64,000 nucleotides of DNA from Candidatus Gastranaerophilales bacterium (GTDB taxonomy: Bacteria > Cyanobacteriota > Vampirovibrionia > Gastranaerophilales > Gastranaerophilaceae), in NCBI GenBank assembly GCA_944325885.1, contig CALVBT010000010.1:20213-84212 (forward strand), written 5' to 3'. The position numbers were made by a program, and so were the translations under genes. The notes below the pieces were generated by a model. It was not told the origin of the DNA, made no database searches, and saw only the letters and a list, made by a program, of their open reading frames with translations. Positions 52,242 to 61,668 of the stretch are shown here, piece after piece. Position 1 is the stretch's first letter. The number at the start of each line of letters is the position of its first letter.

Positions 52242-52540
52242 TTATTTAATTGTCAATTGCGTTTTACCTTGCCGCAGTCTTCCAGACTTACCTCTCGCTC
52301 GAAATGACATTTAGTCATTTCTCCCTCGGCAGAGTATCCCGCGTTATTTAATTGTCAATTGCGTTTTACCTTGCCGCAGCCTTCCAGACTTACCTCTCGT
52401 TCGAAATGACATTTAGTCATTTCTCCCTCGGCAGAGTATCCCGCGTTATTTAATTGTCAATTGCGTTTTACTTTGCCGCAGTCTTCCAGACTTACCTTTC
52501 GTTCGAAATGACATTTAGTCATTTCTCCCTCGGCAGAGTA
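52235..52540 (-). repeat. Three 102-bp tandem repeats upstream of tRNA-fMet
   Basis: Units at 52235-52336, 52337-52438 and 52439-52540 differ at only a few bases. Read on the minus strand, each holds the small palindromic element, the tRNA D-arm-like AGTCTGG, a spacer with TTGACAATTAAATAA, and CGCGGGA, the tRNA-fMet 5' end. The arrangement is a repeated partial duplication of promoter plus tRNA start. This and the two terminators explain the gene-free stretch of about 650 bp. Confidence 0.9.
52290..52336 (-). repeat. Small palindromic element, fMet unit 1
   Basis: The conserved arms ACCTCTCG and CGGCAGAGT surround the hairpin AAATGAC-n-GTCATTT (52302-52308 with 52314-52320). The same unit recurs at 52392-52438 and 52494-52540. 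Confidence 0.7.
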
Positions 52541-52608
52541 TCTTACACTCAATTATTAAACGCTAAAAACAAAAAATCAAGTATCTGGCACACACTCCCT
52601 ATATTTTA

Positions 52609-52614
52609 TATAAT
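52609..52614 (+). promoter_or_regulatory. Putative -10 box, leaderless start
   Basis: Consensus TATAAT ends 6 nt before the ATG of the GNAT gene at 52621; there is no Shine-Dalgarno. Confidence 0.5.
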
Positions 52615-52620
52615 TTCTAT

Positions 52621-53154
52621 ATGAACGAACTCTTTTTAGAATCAAAACGACTGGCTTTCTACAAAATGGATTCATCGGATTTTGATGATATTGCAGAAAT
52701 GTTAAAAAACAAAAATGTAATGTACGCCTGGGAATATGTCTTTTCTGACACAGAGGTACAAGATTGGATAGACAAAAACACAGAAAAATACAAAAAATAC
52801 AATCTGGGCTACTTTATTGCCTTTGACAAAAACCTGCAAAAAGTCGTAGGCCAAATAGCACTAATGCCAGACACAATAAACAACAAAACTTACCTCGAAA
52901 TAGGCTATATTCTAAAACAAGAATTCTGGCATAAAGGCTATGCAAAAGAAGGTGCAAAAGCAATGATTGATTACGCCTTTAATGTTCTCGGAGAAAAAAG
53001 CGTTATTGCAGAAATTCGGCCCATGAACACAGCCTCTCAAAAAGTTGCACAAAGTCTGGGTATGAAACTCACCGGCGATTTCATAAAAAAAGTCAAAGAC
53101 AAAGAAATGAAACATCTGATATTTACTATCAAAAACCCTGCTACACAGTCTTAA
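52621..53154 (+). CDS. GNAT acetyltransferase (RimJ/RimL type)
   Basis: The 177-residue protein has the GNAT core: '[23 protein letters not shown]' at the start, '[30 protein letters not shown]' with the acetyl-CoA loop (about 99-128) and '[17 protein letters not shown]'. It probably acetylates a protein or small-molecule amine; the target is unknown. Its 3' end overlaps the convergent uxs gene by 14 nt. Confidence 0.9.
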   Translation: MNELFLESKRLAFYKMDSSDFDDIAEMLKNKNVMYAWEYVFSDTEVQDWIDKNTEKYKKYNLGYFIAFDKNLQKVVGQIALMPDTINNKTYLEIGYILKQEFWHKGYAKEGAKAMIDYAFNVLGEKSVIAEIRPMNTASQKVAQSLGMKLTGDFIKKVKDKEMKHLIFTIKNPATQS

Positions 53155-54070
53155 AATACTCTATTGTCTTTTTTAAACCGTCCATGATGTCTACTGTTGG
53201 TTCCCAGCCCAGCTCTTTTTTTGCAACAGAAATATCCGGTTTTCTTTTTACAGGGTCGTCGCTGGGTAAAGGCATAAATTTGAGCTTTGAAGAAGTGCCT
53301 GTCAGCTCAACAACCTTTTGCGCCAAATCAAGCACAGTTCTTTCCGATGGATTCCCCAGATTTACAGGCCCGATAAAACCGTTTTTGTTATTCATCATAC
53401 GCATCATACCTTCTACAAGGTCATCCACGTAACAAAAACTGCGGGTCTGAGAGCCATCACCATAGATAGTAATATCTTCACCATTAAGCGCCTGCATTAT
53501 ACAATTAGAAACGACTCTGCCGTCTTTCGGGTCCATATTCGGCCCGTAGGTATTAAAAATTCTTATTATCCTGACATCTACACCATACTGCCTGTGATAA
53601 TCCATCATCAGAGTTTCTGCAGCACGTTTCCCCTCGTCATAGCAGCTTCTGATACCTATCGGATTTACATTGCCCCAGTAGGTTTCGTTTTGCGGATGCA
53701 CAAGAGGGTTTCCGTACACTTCCGAGGTAGAAGCCTGCAAAATTGTTGCATTATATTTTCTTGCAAGCTCCAGCATATTCAATATGCCAAGAACAGAAGT
53801 TTTCATAGTTTTTACGGAATCAAACTGATAATGAGGCGGGCTGGCAGGACACGCCAGATTGTATATCTGAGAGCATTCGATATCAATCTCATCCACAATA
53901 TCGTGTTCTACAAGTTCAAAATTCTTGTTCCCGAGCAAATCCTCAATATGCTTTCTCAACCCTGTAAAAAAATTGTCCAGACAAACAACGTAATTGCTTT
54001 CTGAAATAAGCCTTCTGCACAAATGATTGCCGATAAATCCGGCACCGCCGGTTACAAGAATTTTTTTCAT
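53141..54070 (-). CDS. uxs: UDP-glucuronate decarboxylase (UDP-xylose synthase)
   Basis: This extended short-chain dehydrogenase converts UDP-glucuronate to UDP-xylose. The 309-residue protein has '[13 protein letters not shown]' (NAD loop, 6-18), 'LDNFFTG', '[13 protein letters not shown]', the catalytic 'ASTSEVYG' and 'YDEGKR' (Tyr-x3-Lys), and '[15 protein letters not shown]'. These are standard for UXS rather than RmlB. It directly follows ugd with a 1-nt overlap, so the pair makes UDP-GlcA then UDP-Xyl for surface glycans. Confidence 0.92.
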   Translation of the reverse strand: MKKILVTGGAGFIGNHLCRRLISESNYVVCLDNFFTGLRKHIEDLLGNKNFELVEHDIVDEIDIECSQIYNLACPASPPHYQFDSVKTMKTSVLGILNMLELARKYNATILQASTSEVYGNPLVHPQNETYWGNVNPIGIRSCYDEGKRAAETLMMDYHRQYGVDVRIIRIFNTYGPNMDPKDGRVVSNCIMQALNGEDITIYGDGSQTRSFCYVDDLVEGMMRMMNNKNGFIGPVNLGNPSERTVLDLAQKVVELTGTSSKLKFMPLPSDDPVKRKPDISVAKKELGWEPTVDIMDGLKKTIEYFKTV

Positions 54071-55371
54071 TATTTTTTACCTATACAATAGTATTCAAAC
54101 CCTTTTTTAGTCAATTCCTCATAAGAATACTGATTTCTTCCGTCAAACACAACAGGTGTTTTTAAAAGTGACTTGATTTTATCAAAATCAGGGTTCCTAA
54201 ACTCGTTCCACTCTGTAGCAAGAATCAATGCATCACAATCAGCCAATGCCTCGTAAGCCGAAGCAGCATACTCTATCTTGTCGCCTATGATATTCTTTGC
54301 TGTATCCATTGCTTTTGGGTCATAGGCACAAATCTTTGCACCCTGTTTAGTCAATTCTTCGACTATATTAAAAGCTGGAGCCTCTCTCATATCGTTTGTT
54401 TCCGGTTTAAAAGCCAATCCCCAGAGTGCAAATTTTTTATTTTTCAAATTGCCGTTATATTTTTTTATTATTTTATTAATAAATATATAACGCTGCCTCA
54501 AATTAATATTGTCAGTAGCAGTCAAGAGTTCTGCGCTGTAACCGTTATTTTTCGCTACAGAAATCAAGGCTTTTACATCTTTTGGAAAACAAGACCCGCC
54601 ATAGCCCAGACCTGCGAACAAAAATTTTGTTCCGATTCTATTATCAGAACACATTCCTTTTCTTACCATTTCTGCATTTGCGCCCACGCACTCACAAATA
54701 TTTGCAATTTCGTTTGCATAAGAAATTTTCATAGCCAGAAAAGCATTCGCTGCATATTTTGTCATCTCTGCCGATTTTATATCCATTTCGATAACAGGAT
54801 TTCCCGTCCTCAAGAAGGAAGCATAAATACTGCGCATAACTTCAAACGCACGTTCTGTTTTTGCGCCGATAACGACTCTGTCCGGTTTGAGAAAATCGTT
54901 TACGGCTGCGCCCTGTTTTAAAAACTCGGGGTTTGAAACAATATCAAAATCAAACTTTGTATTTTCAGCCACAGTTTGCGCTATTTTGTCACAGGTTCCG
55001 ACAGGTACTGTAGATTTGTTGACGATTACTTTGTATCCGTTCATTGACTTTGCTATATTTTGAGCAACCTCAAAAACCGCACTCAAATCAGCAGAGCCGT
55101 CTTTTTTTTGAGGGGTGCCGACAGCTATAAAGCATACATCACTGTTTTTTACAGCCATATCCAAATCAGAAGAAAACTGCAGTCTGTTTTTCTTGACATT
55201 TTCCAGTATCAATTCCTCTAATCCGGGTTCATAAATAGGAACAATGCCCTTTTCCAGTTTTTTTAATTTTTCAATATCCTTATCAATGCAGATAACATTA
55301 TTGCCCATCTCGGCCAGACATGTGCCGGCAACCAGCCCGACATAACCTGTTCCCACTATACAAAGTTTCAT
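54070..55371 (-). CDS. ugd: UDP-glucose 6-dehydrogenase
   Basis: Ugd oxidises UDP-glucose to UDP-glucuronate with two NAD+. The 433-residue protein has '[19 protein letters not shown]' (4-22), '[14 protein letters not shown]', '[20 protein letters not shown]', the catalytic cysteine in '[15 protein letters not shown]' (about 262) and '[17 protein letters not shown]'. First gene of the ugd-uxs pair. The ATG at 55369-55371 is preceded by AGGA. Confidence 0.96.
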   Translation of the reverse strand: MKLCIVGTGYVGLVAGTCLAEMGNNVICIDKDIEKLKKLEKGIVPIYEPGLEELILENVKKNRLQFSSDLDMAVKNSDVCFIAVGTPQKKDGSADLSAVFEVAQNIAKSMNGYKVIVNKSTVPVGTCDKIAQTVAENTKFDFDIVSNPEFLKQGAAVNDFLKPDRVVIGAKTERAFEVMRSIYASFLRTGNPVIEMDIKSAEMTKYAANAFLAMKISYANEIANICECVGANAEMVRKGMCSDNRIGTKFLFAGLGYGGSCFPKDVKALISVAKNNGYSAELLTATDNINLRQRYIFINKIIKKYNGNLKNKKFALWGLAFKPETNDMREAPAFNIVEELTKQGAKICAYDPKAMDTAKNIIGDKIEYAASAYEALADCDALILATEWNEFRNPDFDKIKSLLKTPVVFDGRNQYSYEELTKKGFEYYCIGKK

Positions 55372-55387
55372 TTTTCCTCCATTTTTT

Positions 55388-55452
55388 CATACAGCCAACT
55401 GCCTCCGTCTGCCTGTCGAACCTGTGCAGCAGACAAGTCAGGTACAGGATTA
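55388..55452 (+). repeat. Degenerate copy of the MITE-like repeat
   Basis: 'cagccaactgcctccgtctgcctgtcgaacctgtgca' (55392-55428) aligns with the left third of the repeat family; the rest has decayed. It lies between ugd and the divergent CoA-disulfide reductase gene. Confidence 0.5.
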
Positions 55453-55541
55453 TTATTGACCATATCTTAATAAAATCTTAGCACAAAATAAGTTTTTTTA
55501 ATTGTAAAATATATAATAATCAAGAAAATGAGGATTTATTT

Positions 55542-57173
55542 ATGAAAATATTAGTAATAGGCGGCGGAGCCACAGGAGCCAGTGCAGCAGCAAGACTGAG
55601 AAGGCTCGATGACAATGCGGAAATTTTAATTCTGGAAAAAACAAAAGAAATATCAATAGCAAACTGCGGTCTTCCGTACTATTGCTCCGGAGAAATTGAC
55701 AGCGAAGACAAAATGCACGTATCCAGCGTTCAAAAATTCAAAAACCTTTTGAACGTTGATATCCGCATGGATGCAGAAGTTACGGAAATAAACAGAAAAA
55801 ACAAAACCGTTACGGTAAATAACAAAGACATCTTATCCTACGACAAACTCGTACTCGCAGCAGGGGCAAAACCGTTTATCCCGAACATAGAAGGCATAAA
55901 CAGCCCTAAAATACACACAATCAGAATGCTCGCTGATGCAAACAGGCTAAAACATCAGGTAAAAATCGAAAACGTAAAAAATGCAGTTGTGATAGGCGGC
56001 GGGTTTATCGGGCTGGAGATGGCAGAAAACTTTGCAAAAATGAACATCAACACAACTGTTGTGGAAATGGCAGACCACATTCTTCCGCCGGTTGATAAAG
56101 AAATTGCAGCATTTGCGCAAAACGAACTCAGAAAACACGGGGTAAATATTATCCTGTCAGACGCACTAAAAGCCGTTGGAAAAGACGAGATTGTTCTTGC
56201 TTCCGGCAGAAAAATTCCGTTTGATACAGCGGTGCTTTCAATAGGAGTCAGACCGGAAACAGAACTTGCAAAAAAATGCGGTCTTGAAATCGGAAAAACA
56301 GGCGGCATAAAAGTTAACGAATATATGCAGACCTCAGACCCTGATATCTTTGCAGGCGGCGACAGTGTAGAGGTTGAGGATTTTGTGACAGGTCAAAATT
56401 GTCTTATCCCTCTCGCAGGCCCGGCCAACAGACAGGGCAGGATTATTGCAGACAACATTGCCGGACTGAAATCCTCTTACAAAAAGACTATCGGCTCTGC
56501 TGTAGTAAAAATATTCGACCTTACAATAGCAAACGCAGGCAACAGCGAAGAAACACTTATAAAAAGGAACATTCCGTATCTCAAAACATTTACCTATGGA
56601 TTTTCACATGCCAGCTACTATCCAAATGCGACCCGTACTCTGTACAAACTCTTGTTTAACCAAAACGGAGATATTCTGGGGATTCAAGCAGCCGGATTTG
56701 AAGGCGTTGAAAAGAGAGTGGATGTTGTTGCAACAGCAATGAGAAACAACAACAAAGTAACCAACCTTATTGATTTGGAACTCTGTTATGCTCCGCCGTA
56801 TTCTTCTGCAAAAGACCCTGTAAACATACTCGGAATGCATGCAGACAATATCCTGAAAGGATTTGTAAAACCTGCTTTTTACGAAGATATAAAAGACTCC
56901 CTGCTCATAGATGTACGCTCTGAGGCAGAATTTAAAAACGAAACAATCGAAGGAGCCTTGCACATTTTCACTCCGGAATTGAGGACAAGATACAAGGAAC
57001 TCCCGAAGGACAAAAAAATTGTTCTGTTCTGCAACACGGGATTTCAGAGCTACGTTGCATCAAGAATCCTTATCCAAAAGGGATTTTCCAATGTATACAG
57101 TCTGACAGGCGGTATAGAATTGTACAAATCGCTGAGAAAAAATGGAGTTCAAAAAGACTTGCTGCCCGTCTAA
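55542..57173 (+). CDS. CoA-disulfide reductase with C-terminal rhodanese domain
   Basis: The 543-residue protein has a two-dinucleotide-binding flavoprotein body ('ILVIGGGATGASAAARLRRL' at 2-21; 'AVVIGGGFIGLEMAENF' near 148) and a single active-site cysteine in 'ANCGLPYYCSG' (about 43). These are features of CoA-disulfide reductase rather than glutathione reductase. The last 95 residues are a rhodanese domain with active cysteine in 'VLFCNTGFQSY'. The fusion (CoADR-Rhd) occurs in anaerobes and may reduce CoA disulfides, polysulfides or persulfides. GAGG precedes the ATG. Confidence 0.93.
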   Translation: MKILVIGGGATGASAAARLRRLDDNAEILILEKTKEISIANCGLPYYCSGEIDSEDKMHVSSVQKFKNLLNVDIRMDAEVTEINRKNKTVTVNNKDILSYDKLVLAAGAKPFIPNIEGINSPKIHTIRMLADANRLKHQVKIENVKNAVVIGGGFIGLEMAENFAKMNINTTVVEMADHILPPVDKEIAAFAQNELRKHGVNIILSDALKAVGKDEIVLASGRKIPFDTAVLSIGVRPETELAKKCGLEIGKTGGIKVNEYMQTSDPDIFAGGDSVEVEDFVTGQNCLIPLAGPANRQGRIIADNIAGLKSSYKKTIGSAVVKIFDLTIANAGNSEETLIKRNIPYLKTFTYGFSHASYYPNATRTLYKLLFNQNGDILGIQAAGFEGVEKRVDVVATAMRNNNKVTNLIDLELCYAPPYSSAKDPVNILGMHADNILKGFVKPAFYEDIKDSLLIDVRSEAEFKNETIEGALHIFTPELRTRYKELPKDKKIVLFCNTGFQSYVASRILIQKGFSNVYSLTGGIELYKSLRKNGVQKDLLPV

Positions 57174-57184
57174 AATATTTAGCA

Positions 57185-57190
57185 TATAAT
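57185..57190 (+). promoter_or_regulatory. Putative -10 box, near-leaderless start
   Basis: TATAAT ends 9 nt before the ATG at 57200; there is no Shine-Dalgarno. Confidence 0.4.
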
Positions 57191-57199
57191 AATCTAGCA

Positions 57200-58789
57200 A
57201 TGAAAATAACACACAGCCGAACATATCAGGCTCCCAACGCAAATAAAAGCTTCGGGGGGCTGAGTGCAAAACTTGCACAACACATATACAAAAAAGAAGA
57301 AATTTTTGCCCTGTGCAAAAAATACAAAAACTCCGACGGAAAAGTCGGAAAACTTCCTGCTGAATGGATTTACCAAATCCCATTCGAGAAAAGAAAAGAG
57401 GGTGTAAAAAACATCCTGAAAAATTTCGGTGCAATATTTTCAAAACTGCGCTCTTCAGACGACACACAGAATATGCAAAACACCGTTGCAAAAAAGATTA
57501 CGGATTTGTTCACAAAAACAGGACTGCAAAAAGAAAATGCACAGGCAAAAGTAGAATACCTGAAAAGCGGTGCCTTTGCTGATGTTTACAAACTGACTCT
57601 GCAAGAAAAAGAATATGCCGTAAAAATCTTTAAAAACCTAAAAGCCTCTCAACACCAGTATGACCCTGTGAACGGAAACGGTTATGAGCAAAACATTTTC
57701 TGTTTTTTACAAAAGAAAATCCCGCTGAGAAACAAAAACTGGGTTCAATTTTATTTTGGCGACATAAAAAACGGCATACTGGTAACAAAGTTTGAAAACG
57801 GCAAAAAACGCTTTAAAGGCAACCCCTATGACCTAAGACGCATAGGGCTGTATATATCAGAATTTGAACACTATTCTCCAAGAAACAATATCGGAGGAAA
57901 AATAATAGACACAGGCTGCATAGAGCCTGCCGAATATGTAAACAACAAAACTTTTCGCTACGCTTACAACAAAGCTAGCCAAAACCAAGATACTCCTTTT
58001 AAAATTTTAACAGAAACCCTTCGCTGGAAAGACTCTGCACAAAGAGAAGAAAGGCTAAAGGGGATAGTGTATTCTCTTCGTCTGCTTGATAAAAAGCAAA
58101 TGCAAAAAAATATACAGCTTCTGTTAGAAACCGCTGATGAAAACCTTTCGATTTTTATAATCAATCAGCTAAAAGCATTCCCCCACGGGATAAGAAACAA
58201 AATTTTCGACAGCATGATAGCAAAAAACAATGAAAGAATAGACACACAGCTCGCAATCCAGCTAAACCATCTGCAAAATTTCGGCTACATTTTCCCTCAG
58301 CAGTTTAAAAGGCTAAAGGACAAAAACAATGTGTCCATTGACACAGAGCTTGTAAAACAGCTTTCAGGGCTTCATCTTGATGCTTTTCGAAAAAGCTACC
58401 CTCTGTTTTTAAAAAAGACAACTCCTTTTATCAGGCAGCAGCTGGCAGAATCGCTTTATTTTGTACAAAAAAACAGGCAGATTGAATATTTGAGGCAAAT
58501 TTTGCAAAAAAACAATCCCGCTCTTATAGAAACACTGTTCACAAAAAGCAGCATGTACAGCCCTCAAACCATTGAAAAAATGTTCGATATGATATTTCAA
58601 AGAAATTATATTGAAGAGCAGCGAGTCCTTGCAAAAAACATAGCTGCCGTGCCAAAAGCAAAAACAGAAGAATGGTTTTCAAAGCTCTACAACCTTGAAG
58701 ACGACACAATCAACATGTTTCTTGCACAAAATTTGAAATACACAAAAGCAAACAAAAATGTCTGGGAAACATTGCTAATGAATTATTAG
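57200..58789 (+). CDS. Tagged kinase-like protein with helical-repeat C-terminus
   Basis: The 529-residue protein starts MKITHSR with 'KSFGGL' at 16-21. Residues about 119-240 resemble a protein-kinase fold: 'LKSGAFADVYKL' (glycine loop, 121-132), 'YAVKIF' with Lys142, candidate alpha-C Glu163 and 'KIIDTG' (234-239) at the DFG position. The catalytic loop reads 'EHYSPRNN' (223-230), so the usual Asp is missing, replaced by His if aligned with HRDLKPEN. A HEAT-like region follows (about 270-529). It may be a pseudokinase or an atypical effector kinase. Confidence 0.6.
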   Translation: MKITHSRTYQAPNANKSFGGLSAKLAQHIYKKEEIFALCKKYKNSDGKVGKLPAEWIYQIPFEKRKEGVKNILKNFGAIFSKLRSSDDTQNMQNTVAKKITDLFTKTGLQKENAQAKVEYLKSGAFADVYKLTLQEKEYAVKIFKNLKASQHQYDPVNGNGYEQNIFCFLQKKIPLRNKNWVQFYFGDIKNGILVTKFENGKKRFKGNPYDLRRIGLYISEFEHYSPRNNIGGKIIDTGCIEPAEYVNNKTFRYAYNKASQNQDTPFKILTETLRWKDSAQREERLKGIVYSLRLLDKKQMQKNIQLLLETADENLSIFIINQLKAFPHGIRNKIFDSMIAKNNERIDTQLAIQLNHLQNFGYIFPQQFKRLKDKNNVSIDTELVKQLSGLHLDAFRKSYPLFLKKTTPFIRQQLAESLYFVQKNRQIEYLRQILQKNNPALIETLFTKSSMYSPQTIEKMFDMIFQRNYIEEQRVLAKNIAAVPKAKTEEWFSKLYNLEDDTINMFLAQNLKYTKANKNVWETLLMNY

Positions 58790-59344
58790 CGGATTCTGGA
58801 CATGTTTTTGTCCAGCCATTTCAACAAATCTTTGATAGCATTCATTAGTAACACTGCAGTCCTTCAGACCTCTGTGCATTCCGCCTGTATCAAGACTAAA
58901 ATGCTCTGCCAGCAGCCCCAGTTTGTGGCTTTTCATCTGCGGCAAAAATTTACGTGCGAGTTTTAGTGTATCTATATAATCATTTTGCAAAGAGCGATTG
59001 TAATGTTTTTGCAGTTTTGTATGTATAAAATTCAGGTCAAAATTTATATTGTGGCCGACTATGATACTATCTCCTACAAAATCCATAAACTCCTGCAGGC
59101 AATTCTGGATTTTCGGGGCATTATAAAGGTCGTTAAGCTCTATACCTGTCAAATTCAAAATAAAAGGGCTGACATATCTCATCGGGTTTACGAGGGTAGA
59201 AAAATCTCCCACAAGTTCATCTTCTTCCACCTTCAGCGCAGAAAGTTCTATAATTTCGTCATTCAAGGCAGAAAATCCCGTTGTTTCTATATCTACAACA
59301 ACATAATTTTTTGGATATAAAACTAAACTTTTATCTTTTCTCAT
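58775..59344 (-). CDS. DnaQ-like 3'-5' exonuclease
   Basis: The 189-residue protein has the DEDD-family motifs: 'VVVDIETTGFS' (Exo I, D and E), 'IIVGHNINFDLNFI' (Exo II) and 'HRGLKDCSVT' (Exo III, His type). It resembles the proofreading epsilon subunit or a stand-alone exonuclease; which one is unclear. The ATG at 59342-59344 has GGAG 8 nt before it. Its 3' end overlaps the convergent kinase-like gene by 15 nt. Confidence 0.9.
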   Translation of the reverse strand: MRKDKSLVLYPKNYVVVDIETTGFSALNDEIIELSALKVEEDELVGDFSTLVNPMRYVSPFILNLTGIELNDLYNAPKIQNCLQEFMDFVGDSIIVGHNINFDLNFIHTKLQKHYNRSLQNDYIDTLKLARKFLPQMKSHKLGLLAEHFSLDTGGMHRGLKDCSVTNECYQRFVEMAGQKHVQNPLIIH

Positions 59345-59452
59345 CAAAAATCTCCAATAACATTATTTCACACCCCGAAATGTCAGTTATAAAATTTTCT
59401 ATATTTGTAACAATTATTTAAACTAACAACAAAAAATTTTCTTTATGTATTT

Positions 59453-59661
59453 CATATAGTCAACTGACTCCGACTACTTGTAGAACCTGTGCATTTGGCA
59501 AGTCCGTTTTGTTAAACAAGTCCGGCACAGGCAACAAGTGCATGGGGTCACTTCCGCAAAATTTATACTTTTGCGTCCTCGCTACCTCTCGCAAATATGC
59601 CACTGGCATATTTACTCGGCAGAGTGTGTACACTTCTACAAGCGAAGCCGCCTCAGACAAA
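59453..59661 (+). repeat. MITE-like intergenic repeat, copy D with nested insertion
   Basis: This is a full copy like A and C, except that the segment after the central ACTTCCGCAAAAT is changed and carries the small palindromic element at 59584-59625. The right end (GCCGCCTCAGACA) is intact. It fills most of the gap of about 340 bp between the exonuclease and phospholipase-like genes. Confidence 0.85.
59584..59625 (+). repeat. Small palindromic element nested in repeat copy D
   Basis: The arms ACCTCTCG and CGGCAGAGT are the same as near tRNA-fMet, but the hairpin is different: AAATATGCC-act-GGCATATTT (59593-59601 with 59605-59613). Confidence 0.75.
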
Positions 59662-59685
59662 TTTAATACAGCATAAAGAGGTATT

Positions 59686-60636
59686 ATGAAAATCAGCGCA
59701 AACACGAGATACAATCCCGCAAAAACAAAAAACTCCTTTGGCTACAATTACGAAACGCACAGGGTCATAACACGCACTGCGCTAAAACAGATTTCCGACT
59801 TTGACCTTGCTGTAGAAAAACTCTTTAACAACCAGAAGTTTGTAACAGACAACAACAAACTTGTGTCAGTAAAAAGATTCATCGACCTGTGCGCAAACAG
59901 CAAAGATTCCTTCAACAATTTAATCAGCCGTCTTGCTCTGAACAAGAACGGTTTTGCTTCAATCTGCTCAACCGTCGGCAAAGGTACGACAAAAGCAGAA
60001 AAATTCAAAAACGAAATCGCAGATGCCTCTATGATGCCCGATTTGATGAGGGAAGAAACAGGATTTTTTACAAACAGGCATTTTTATTTTCCGACGTTTG
60101 AAAAGCTCGGGGCAAAGAGTTTCGGGCTGGACACAGAAAAAAACAATGCGCTGAGTGCCTTTATTGACCACATAAAAAAAGCGCAGGGAACAAAGCAATC
60201 TTTTTACAACAAGCCGTTTGAACTCGGGATGGCTCTTCACTTTTTGCAGGACATGACAGTGCCTATGCACACGCAAAGGTCAGAGTACAAGCTGCTTTTT
60301 AAAAGGCCGGTGCTTGGCAAGGCTTATGAACTTTTGATGCACAAAAAGTTTGAAAACATTGCTCCGACAGGGATGCTGCATCACCATGACGAGCTTGTTA
60401 AAAATTACACGCCAAATTTAAACAACATCAAAAACATATCCGAAAACAAAAATCCGTGTTTTTTAGAAATACTGCACAAGAATGTAGAATTTTCCCTGAA
60501 TCCGCAGCTTCAAATTTCATTGAAAAACAAAGAAAACTGGCCGCAAATACAACAAAAATGTTTTAATCAGGCTGTTGACTCTACAGTTGTGCTGCTCAAC
60601 AAAATAAAAAATTATTTTATTACGCAAAATCCTTAA
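59686..60636 (+). CDS. Tagged zinc-dependent phospholipase C-like protein
   Basis: The 316-residue protein starts MKISANT with 'NSFGYN' at 16-21. Zinc-ligand-type residues follow the order of the bacterial PLC/S1-P1 nuclease family: 'THRVIT' (H25), 'MMPDLM' (D119), 'RHFYF' (H132) and 'ALHFLQDMTVPMHTQ' (H185, D189, H195), the last being the family's core motif. In place of a secretion signal it has the tag, unlike known secreted PLCs. The substrate is unproven. AAGAGG precedes the ATG. It overlaps the convergent ABC gene by 17 nt. Confidence 0.72.
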   Translation: MKISANTRYNPAKTKNSFGYNYETHRVITRTALKQISDFDLAVEKLFNNQKFVTDNNKLVSVKRFIDLCANSKDSFNNLISRLALNKNGFASICSTVGKGTTKAEKFKNEIADASMMPDLMREETGFFTNRHFYFPTFEKLGAKSFGLDTEKNNALSAFIDHIKKAQGTKQSFYNKPFELGMALHFLQDMTVPMHTQRSEYKLLFKRPVLGKAYELLMHKKFENIAPTGMLHHHDELVKNYTPNLNNIKNISENKNPCFLEILHKNVEFSLNPQLQISLKNKENWPQIQQKCFNQAVDSTVVLLNKIKNYFITQNP

Positions 60637-61438
60637 GACATTTTATAGAATACATTCCGTTTTCGTTGTTTAATTCAATTTTTGTTTGGAATATTTCGGA
60701 AAGATTTTCATCCGTAATAACATCTTCTTTTTTGCCCTGTTTATAGATAGTTCCGTTGAACATCAAGGCTGCATGGGTAATCTCCGGAAAAATTTCGTCA
60801 ATATTGTGAGTAACAAGCACAACCGGCACCTGCTTTGCCAGTTTTTGCAGCAGTCTGATAAAGCTATACTGCGCTTTTATATCCAAACCCGTAGTCGGTT
60901 CATCCAGCACAAATGCCTGGGGTTCATGTATCAAAGAACGGCCTATTATACAGCGTCTTAGCTGGCCTGTACTCATCTCGCAGACTTTTTTATCTTTTAT
61001 TGGCGTTATATCCAAAAACTCCATTGCCTTTTGTGCTTCTTCAAGCTGTTGTTTTGTAAAATCATGGTGTTTATAAACGCCCATTGAGCTGTAAAACCCG
61101 CTCAAAACAACTTCTTGTGCTGTTTCTTGTTTTGCAAAATTTTCAAAACCCGTTTGCAGTCCGTTTGTGATTATTCCAAGATGCTTTTTCAGCTCAAAGA
61201 TATCCCATCTGTCTTTGCCGAAAATTTGTTTTTTGAAATTATACGCAGCATTTGGATAAATATCATGAGAAAACAGCTTCATAAGTGTAGATTTTCCGCT
61301 GCCGTTTGCTCCGAGAATGACCCAGTTTTCGTTTGAGTTTATTTTCAGGTTTATATTCTTTAAAACCGTTGTCATTCCATAGTTTACGTATATATTTTCA
61401 AAATCTATGATGGTTTTTTTAGGGTTGTTGGTGTGCAT
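60620..61438 (-). CDS. ABC transporter ATP-binding protein (YlmA/ModF-like)
   Basis: The 272-residue single ABC module has Walker A 'GANGSGKSTLMKL' (about 54-66), the signature 'MSTGQLRR' (Gln in place of the usual second Gly), Walker B 'AFVLDEPTTGLD' and the switch 'VTHNIDEI'. It fits the ATPases of the molybdenum/iron or YlmA type; no permease is adjacent, so the cargo is unknown. I chose the ATG at 61436-61438; the longer reading from 61471 runs into the tRNA-Ala terminator. Confidence 0.88.
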   Translation of the reverse strand: MHTNNPKKTIIDFENIYVNYGMTTVLKNINLKINSNENWVILGANGSGKSTLMKLFSHDIYPNAAYNFKKQIFGKDRWDIFELKKHLGIITNGLQTGFENFAKQETAQEVVLSGFYSSMGVYKHHDFTKQQLEEAQKAMEFLDITPIKDKKVCEMSTGQLRRCIIGRSLIHEPQAFVLDEPTTGLDIKAQYSFIRLLQKLAKQVPVVLVTHNIDEIFPEITHAALMFNGTIYKQGKKEDVITDENLSEIFQTKIELNNENGMYSIKCLKDFA

Positions 61439-61457
61439 ATTGATTCTCGAACACAAT

Positions 61458-61482
61458 AAAAGCCTTATCAAATAAGGCTTTT
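61458..61482 (-). terminator. Terminator of tRNA-Ala
   Basis: The stem AAAAGCCTTAT / ATAAGGCTTTT lies directly after the tRNA 3' end on the minus strand, with a TTTATT tail. Confidence 0.75.
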
Positions 61483-61490
61483 TAAGAAAT

Positions 61491-61563
61491 TGGAGCGTAC
61501 GAGACTCGAACTCGTGACCCCCACACTGCCAGTGTGATGCGCTACCAGCTGCGCTAACGCCCC
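61491..61563 (-). tRNA. tRNA-Ala(GGC)
   Basis: The acceptor stem GGGGCGT / ACGCTCC contains the G3-U70 pair that defines alanine tRNA. The anticodon loop CTGGCAG gives GGC. CCA is not encoded after discriminator A. Confidence 0.93.
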
Positions 61564-61668
61564 GTGGGTGACTGTTTTATAATAGCGTAAATAAAGTTTT
61601 TAAGTCAATAATAAATTGTTACAGCCTTAGCTATTGACGTGACGGCTTGATAATGTAATATTGATACA

